The notes under the pieces: model-generated
What the model saw: the letters and a program-made list of their open reading frames with translations, nothing else
The model's database searches: none
Told to the model about the DNA's origin: nothing
Shown here: piece after piece, positions 59,832 through 64,000 of the stretch
Layout: each line of letters begins with the position of its first letter
Numbering within the stretch: position 1 is the stretch's first letter
Made by a program: the position numbers and the translations under genes
Source of the DNA: JAEMQF01 sp963850525
GTDB taxonomy: Bacteria > Pseudomonadota > Gammaproteobacteria > Burkholderiales > Burkholderiaceae_C
Reading direction: 5' to 3'
DNA: 64,000 nucleotides
Assembly: GCA_963850525.1 (NCBI GenBank)
Contig: CAWKLQ010000011.1
Location: 124,001-188,000, forward strand

Positions 59832-61595
59832 TCAGCGCCCCATCCGCACCAAGCGCCCCGGGCGCAATTCACTCACCGCGCCGCGTTGTTGCACACACTC
59901 GCCGCGGACCCAGGTGCCCAAGTAGCCGCCGCCTTTTTGCAGGAAGCGCTTGCCGCCGGCAGGCAAGTCGCGCACGAGTTGGGGTACGCCCACGCTCAGG
60001 TGTTCCGGATCGATGAGGTTGAGGTCGGCGCGCTGCCCCGTGGCGAGCCGACCGCGATCAAGCAGGCCCAGGTAGTTCGCGTTGCGCTGCGTCAGCATGT
60101 GCACGACTTCTTCCAGCGCGAAGCGCCCACGGCTTCGGCCGCGCGCCCAATGGGTGAGCATGTAGGTCGAAAAACTCGCGTCGCAAATCGTTCCCACGTG
60201 CGCGCCGGCGTCGCCCAAGCCGCACAGCGCGCGCGGGTGTTCGAGCATGCTGCGCACCACGTCGAGGTTGCCCTCGTTGTAGTTGAAGATCGGAAAGTAG
60301 ATCAGGTTGTTGCCGTCGCCCTGCGTCAAGTGGTCGTAGATGGCTTCGAGCGCGATCACGCCGCGCTGCCTGGCGCGAACGTAAAAGCTCGCGCTCACCG
60401 CAGGCTCGTAGTCCGGCGTTTCGCCCTCGAGCGACGACAGCGCGAACATGCGCGCGCTGATTTGCTCGATCATTCCGAGCAGGATGTCGACGAGCGGCGG
60501 GATCGGCGTGCCGTCGCCCGCCATTCGCAGCGACTTTTCCGCCAGGATGCGCGACTTGCGCGCGGGCTCGCGCAGCGCCGCAGCGCGTTCGGGCAGCGGC
60601 AGCTGCGCCACTTCCTGGTAGCCGGGAAACCCCATGAAGGGGTGAAAGCTCGCGTCCAGCCCCATGATGACGCCGATGCCGCGCGCGGCAGTTTGAAGGT
60701 AGAGCGGCAGCCCGGCGGCGACGCCACGCTCGACACGGTCGCGAATCTGGCGCCATTGCTCGCCGCCCGGGTCGCGCTGCAGCCACGTCATCGACAGCGG
60801 CCGGTTTGACGCGCGCGCGAGCACTTCGACAAGGTCGAATTCGGCGTCGAAGCGCTGCGGCGCGCGCAGCAGGTCGAAGTCGCTGACGAGCTGGACGACG
60901 CCGTGCTTCAAACCCTCGAACGCGCGCGCAATGCCCGCAAGTTCGGCTGCGCTCGCTTCGGAAGCCGGGGTTTCTTCGCCACGCGACGTGCGGTGGTTGT
61001 CGCTGCGGCCGGTGGAGAACCCTGCCGCGCCGGCAAGAAGCGCTTCGCGCAGCGTCGCGCGCATGGCAGCGATTTCGTCATCCGTCGCCACCTCTTGCGC
61101 CAGCGCACGTTCGCCCATGACGAGCATGCGCAGCGGGTCGTGCGGTACTTGCAGCAAATAGTCCAGGCTGTGCGGCTGCGCGTCGAGTGCGTCCATGTAC
61201 TGCGGAAAACTCTCCCAGTCGAATCGCACGCCTTCACTCAACGCGACGCCGGGAATGTCTTCCACGCCTTCCATGAGGCGAATCAGGCGATCCTGCTCGC
61301 CGCGGCGCAGCGGCGCGAAGCCGACGCCGCAATTGCCCATCACGAGCGTCGTCACGCCATGGAAGATGCTCGGCGAGAAAGTCTGATCCCAGCTCGCCTG
61401 GCCGTCGTAGTGGGTGTGGATGTCGATGAAGCCGGGTGTGACCCAGGCCCCGTGCGCGTCAATCCGCGCCCGCGCAGCTTCGCTGATTCGGCCGACCTCG
61501 ACGATGCGCCCGTCGCGAATTCCCACGTCGGCAGTGAACGGCGCGGCGCCGCTGCCGTCGATGACGGTGCCGCCTTCAATGAGCGTGTCGAGCAT
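59832..61595 (-). CDS. D-aminoacylase-type N-acyl-amino-acid deacylase
   Basis: 587-residue amidohydrolase. The N-terminal ATG at 61595 follows GGAGG. Metal-binding HTHYDGQ near residue 65 (GFIDIHTHYDGQASWDQ), MGNCGVGFAPLRRG (about 92-105) with the Cys that is a metal ligand in D-aminoacylases, STGRSDNHRTSRGEETP (about 199), and LGDAGAHVGTICDASFSTYML (about 465-485). Removes acyl groups from N-acyl-D-amino acids in the family; close relatives also act on other amides, so substrate is provisional. The upstream BASS transporter gene overlaps its start by 20 bases. Confidence 0.85.
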   Translation of the reverse strand: MLDTLIEGGTVIDGSGAAPFTADVGIRDGRIVEVGRISEAARARIDAHGAWVTPGFIDIHTHYDGQASWDQTFSPSIFHGVTTLVMGNCGVGFAPLRRGEQDRLIRLMEGVEDIPGVALSEGVRFDWESFPQYMDALDAQPHSLDYLLQVPHDPLRMLVMGERALAQEVATDDEIAAMRATLREALLAGAAGFSTGRSDNHRTSRGEETPASEASAAELAGIARAFEGLKHGVVQLVSDFDLLRAPQRFDAEFDLVEVLARASNRPLSMTWLQRDPGGEQWRQIRDRVERGVAAGLPLYLQTAARGIGVIMGLDASFHPFMGFPGYQEVAQLPLPERAAALREPARKSRILAEKSLRMAGDGTPIPPLVDILLGMIEQISARMFALSSLEGETPDYEPAVSASFYVRARQRGVIALEAIYDHLTQGDGNNLIYFPIFNYNEGNLDVVRSMLEHPRALCGLGDAGAHVGTICDASFSTYMLTHWARGRSRGRFALEEVVHMLTQRNANYLGLLDRGRLATGQRADLNLIDPEHLSVGVPQLVRDLPAGGKRFLQKGGGYLGTWVRGECVQQRGAVSELRPGRLVRMGR

Positions 61596-62451
61596 CTCTG
61601 GACCTCCACAAAGCGGCAAGCGTCATCCCCGACACGATGTGCCAGATGCCCCACAGGCTCGCGACGATCACCATGCCCAGGTCGGCGTTGAACTGCACGG
61701 CGATGATGCCCAGCGCCAATCCCGAGTTCTGCATTCCGCCTTCGATGATGACGGCGCGCGCATCGCGCTCGTTCACGCGAAAGGCCAGCGCGCACAACCA
61801 GCCGAGCAGCAAGCCACCCGCGTTATGCAGCACGACGATGAGCAATTGCGGCGCGATCTGCGCGGTCAGCAGATGGCGTTCGCGCACCAGGCCGATGGCG
61901 ATGAAGGCGAGCAGCGCGAACACGCTGAACCGGGCGAGCGGCTTGCGAATCTGCTGCGTCGCACCGGGAAAACGATGAGCGACAAACAGGCCGAGCGACA
62001 TCGGCAACGCGAGCAGCGCAAGCAGGCTCCACCAGATGCCCGACGGGTCGATCGACAGCTCGCGCAACCAGCTTGCGGTGGCCGGGTTGCTCGCCACCAT
62101 CCACGTGAAATTGAACGGCGTGAGCACGAGCGCCAAGACACTCGCCACCGCCGAGATGCTCACCGACAGCGCCGTGTTGCCACGCCCGATGTGCGTGACC
62201 ACGTTCGAGAGCGACCCGCCCGGGCACGCCGCGACGAGCAGCATCGCCGCCTCGATGTTCGCCGGCAGGTCGAGCGCGAGCGTGGCGAGCCACGTCGCTC
62301 CCGGCAGGAGCACGAATTGCGGGATCAGGCCGCACACGACAGCGCGCGGGGTTTGCGCGACGCGCGTGAAGTCGGCCAAGCGCAATTCGAGCGCGACGGA
62401 AAACACCATCGTCGCGAGCACCAGGCTCAGGACCAGTTGTTGAGTACTCAT
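61576..62451 (-). CDS. BASS-family (bile acid:sodium symporter-like) transporter
   Basis: 291 residues with nine to ten membrane helices. The BASS core motifs LLVAACPGGSLSNVVTHIGRGNTALSVSISA (about 72-103) and EGGMQNSGLALGI (about 229-241) supply sodium and substrate contacts. In bacteria these carriers bring in organic acids such as pantothenate or other monocarboxylates. Its end overlaps the deacylase start by 20 bases, so the substrate may be an N-acyl amino acid or a product of the deacylase; that is inference. Confidence 0.85.
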   Translation of the reverse strand: MSTQQLVLSLVLATMVFSVALELRLADFTRVAQTPRAVVCGLIPQFVLLPGATWLATLALDLPANIEAAMLLVAACPGGSLSNVVTHIGRGNTALSVSISAVASVLALVLTPFNFTWMVASNPATASWLRELSIDPSGIWWSLLALLALPMSLGLFVAHRFPGATQQIRKPLARFSVFALLAFIAIGLVRERHLLTAQIAPQLLIVVLHNAGGLLLGWLCALAFRVNERDARAVIIEGGMQNSGLALGIIAVQFNADLGMVIVASLWGIWHIVSGMTLAALWRSRDARHAH

Positions 62452-62533
62452 GCGTCAAGCCTAGCGAGGAAATCGCCCTCTAGAATCAAGGGTTTACGCC
62501 CAAGCCCGAGTCCTCTCGCGTCTTCTCGACCCC

Positions 62534-63454
62534 ATGCTTTCGTTCCAGCAAATCATTCTCAAACTGCAGGCCTACTGGTCCGAGCAGGGTTGCGCGCTGC
62601 TGCAACCGTATGACATGGAAGTCGGCGCGGGCACCAGCCACACGGCGACGTTCCTGCGTTCGCTCGGCCCCGAGCCGTGGCGCGCCGCCTACGTGCAACC
62701 GAGCCGCCGGCCCAAAGACGGGCGCTACGGCAACAACCCGAACCGCCTGCAGCACTATTACCAGTACCAGGTCGTACTGAAGCCGGCGCCGGCGAACATC
62801 CTCGAGCTGTACTTGGGCTCGCTCGAGGCGCTCGGCTTCGATTTGCGCGCGAACGACATCCGCTTCGTCGAAGACGATTGGGAAAACCCGACGCTCGGCT
62901 GCTGGGGCCTGGGCTGGGAGGTCTGGCTGAACGGCATGGAGGTCACGCAGTTCACCTACTTCCAGCAAGTCGGCGGAATCGACTGCAAACCGATCACCGG
63001 CGAGATCACCTACGGGCTGGAGCGCCTGGCGATGTATTTGCAAGGCGTCGACAACGTTTATGACCTGCAATGGACGCCAGGCTTGAGCTACCGCGACGTG
63101 TACCACCAGAACGAAGTCGAACAAAGCACGTACAACTTCGAGCACAGCGATGTCGAGTTCCTGCTGGCGGCCTTCTCGGCGCACGAGCGCCAGGCGAAAC
63201 ACCTGATGGGGCTGGACCTCGCCTTGCCCGCCTACGAGCAGTTGCTCAAGGCCGCACACAGCTTCAACCTGCTCGACGCACGCGGCGCGATCAGCGTCAC
63301 GGAGCGCGCCGCGTACATCGGGCGCATCCGCAACGTCTCGCGCAGCGTCGCGCAGAGTTATCTCGAAAGCCGCGCGCGCTTGAGCTTCCCGATGGCGCCG
63401 CGCGAGTGGGCGGCAGAGGTCAGCGCCAAGCTCGAAGCGCGCAAGGCAGCCTAA
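62534..63454 (+). CDS. glyQ: glycine-tRNA ligase alpha subunit
   Basis: 306 residues. Catalytic alpha subunit of the bacterial alpha2beta2 glycyl-tRNA synthetase. The class II signatures are clear: MLSFQQIILKLQAYWSEQGCALLQPYDMEVGAGTSHTATFLRSLGPEPW (1-50), then YVQPSRRPKDGRYGENPNR-type motif 2 with G-N-N (YGNNPNR, about 70-76), and GLERLAMYLQG (about 161-171). The beta-subunit gene begins 3 bases after its stop. Start ATG at 62534. Confidence 0.97.
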   Translation: MLSFQQIILKLQAYWSEQGCALLQPYDMEVGAGTSHTATFLRSLGPEPWRAAYVQPSRRPKDGRYGNNPNRLQHYYQYQVVLKPAPANILELYLGSLEALGFDLRANDIRFVEDDWENPTLGCWGLGWEVWLNGMEVTQFTYFQQVGGIDCKPITGEITYGLERLAMYLQGVDNVYDLQWTPGLSYRDVYHQNEVEQSTYNFEHSDVEFLLAAFSAHERQAKHLMGLDLALPAYEQLLKAAHSFNLLDARGAISVTERAAYIGRIRNVSRSVAQSYLESRARLSFPMAPREWAAEVSAKLEARKAA

Positions 63455-63457
63455 GCG

Positions 63458-64000
63458 ATGAGCGCAACAAGAAATCTGCTCGTCGAATTGCTCGTCGAAG
63501 AGCTACCGCCGAAAGCGCTGAAGGCGCTGAGCGAGTCGTTCGCCGAGGGAATCGCTCACAGTCTGCGCACCCAGGGCCTGGCGACCGATCAATCCGCCGT
63601 CACGCCCTACGCCACGCCACGCCGGCTCGCCGTGCACCTCAGCGCCGTGCTGTCGTTTGCGAAGGACGCAGCGCGCTCGCACAAGTTGATGCCGGTCAGC
63701 GTCGGCCTCAGCGCGACCGGCGACGCAACCCCCGCCTTGCTGAAAAAACTCGCCGCCTTGGGCGCCGATGCGAGCGCCGTTCCCGGCTTGCGGCGCCAAC
63801 TCGACGGCAAGGCCGAGGCACTGTTCCTCGACGCGCTCGTCAAGGGCGCGACGCTCCAGGAGGGCCTGCAAGTCGCGCTGGACACTGCGCTGGCCAAACT
63901 GCCGATTCCCAAACTCATGCAATACCAGCTCGCCGACGGCTGGACCAGCGTGCAGTTCGTTCGCCCGGCGCATGCCCTCGTGGCGCTGCACGGCGCTGAC
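63458..64000 (+). CDS. glyS: glycine-tRNA ligase beta subunit, N-terminal part
   Basis: The first 181 codons of the tRNA-recognition beta subunit (about 690-720 residues in full); the gene runs off the right edge. The opening TRNLLVELLVEELPPKALKALSESF and the TPYATPRRLAVHL stretch (about 48-60) are typical of GlyS. Translation is probably coupled to glyQ because only three bases separate the stop and the ATG. Confidence 0.95.
   Translation, partial: MSATRNLLVELLVEELPPKALKALSESFAEGIAHSLRTQGLATDQSAVTPYATPRRLAVHLSAVLSFAKDAARSHKLMPVSVGLSATGDATPALLKKLAALGADASAVPGLRRQLDGKAEALFLDALVKGATLQEGLQVALDTALAKLPIPKLMQYQLADGWTSVQFVRPAHALVALHGAD

Noticed and set aside
1..64000. tRNA, rRNA, CRISPR, integrase or transposase genes
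   Set aside because: I looked for cloverleaf ends, regular short repeats and recombinase motifs and found none that I could support by eye. A tRNAscan and a profile search would settle it.

Overview
The window is high-GC bacterial chromosome, most likely from a betaproteobacterium of the order Burkholderiales. The evidence is the conserved core block hslV-hslU, coaX, an alanine/lysine-extended DksA-type gene, a CobW GTPase, corC, lnt and glyQS, together with many Bug-type periplasmic binding proteins, a fused isobutyryl-CoA mutase and a ydcSTUV-patD-like operon. A Rubrivivax/Leptothrix-type lineage would fit the large multicopper oxidase but is not proven. I see no rRNA, tRNA, CRISPR array or transposase, and no clear genomic island.

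Layout. 1-10.4 kb: the start of pobA, then an exported beta-propeller protein, a tandem-SCO copper chaperone and a cytochrome c/periplasmic-binding-protein fusion in one plus-strand operon. This operon converges on a very large multicopper oxidase gene of the MnxG/MofA type. The four genes look like one extracytoplasmic copper and electron-transfer system, possibly for metal oxidation. 11-20 kb: broken cupin gene, SDR, methyltransferase, LysR regulator, then a five-gene polyamine/GABA-aldehyde operon (substrate-binding protein, ATPase, two permeases, aminobutyraldehyde dehydrogenase). 20-27 kb: PhaZ7-like secreted esterase and ankyrin protein; a catabolic group with two Bug proteins, an ACMSD-type amidohydrolase and an RraA-like protein; a broken SMP-30 gene; a nickel/cobalt transporter-like gene. 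28-37 kb: DUF349 protein, SDR, ChaN-like lipoprotein, two MFS transporters, an unknown protein and DUF2783. 37-44 kb: aromatic FAD monooxygenase, enolase-superfamily enzyme, Bug protein, acyl-CoA dehydrogenase, Gfo/Idh dehydrogenase. 44-64 kb: HD-GYP protein, icmF, an unknown gene, then housekeeping genes through the start of glyS, interrupted by a D-aminoacylase and a BASS-family transporter.

Three genes (multicopper oxidase, cupin, SMP-30) are interrupted by small frameshifts while the amino-acid similarity continues across the break. This could be real decay or sequence error. Intergenic DNA holds REP-like palindromes (34.6, 36.2 and 40.4 kb), a roughly 460-bp imperfect inverted repeat (45.5-46.0 kb), and two clean operator-like palindromes: one between the Bug and acyl-CoA dehydrogenase genes, one upstream of icmF.
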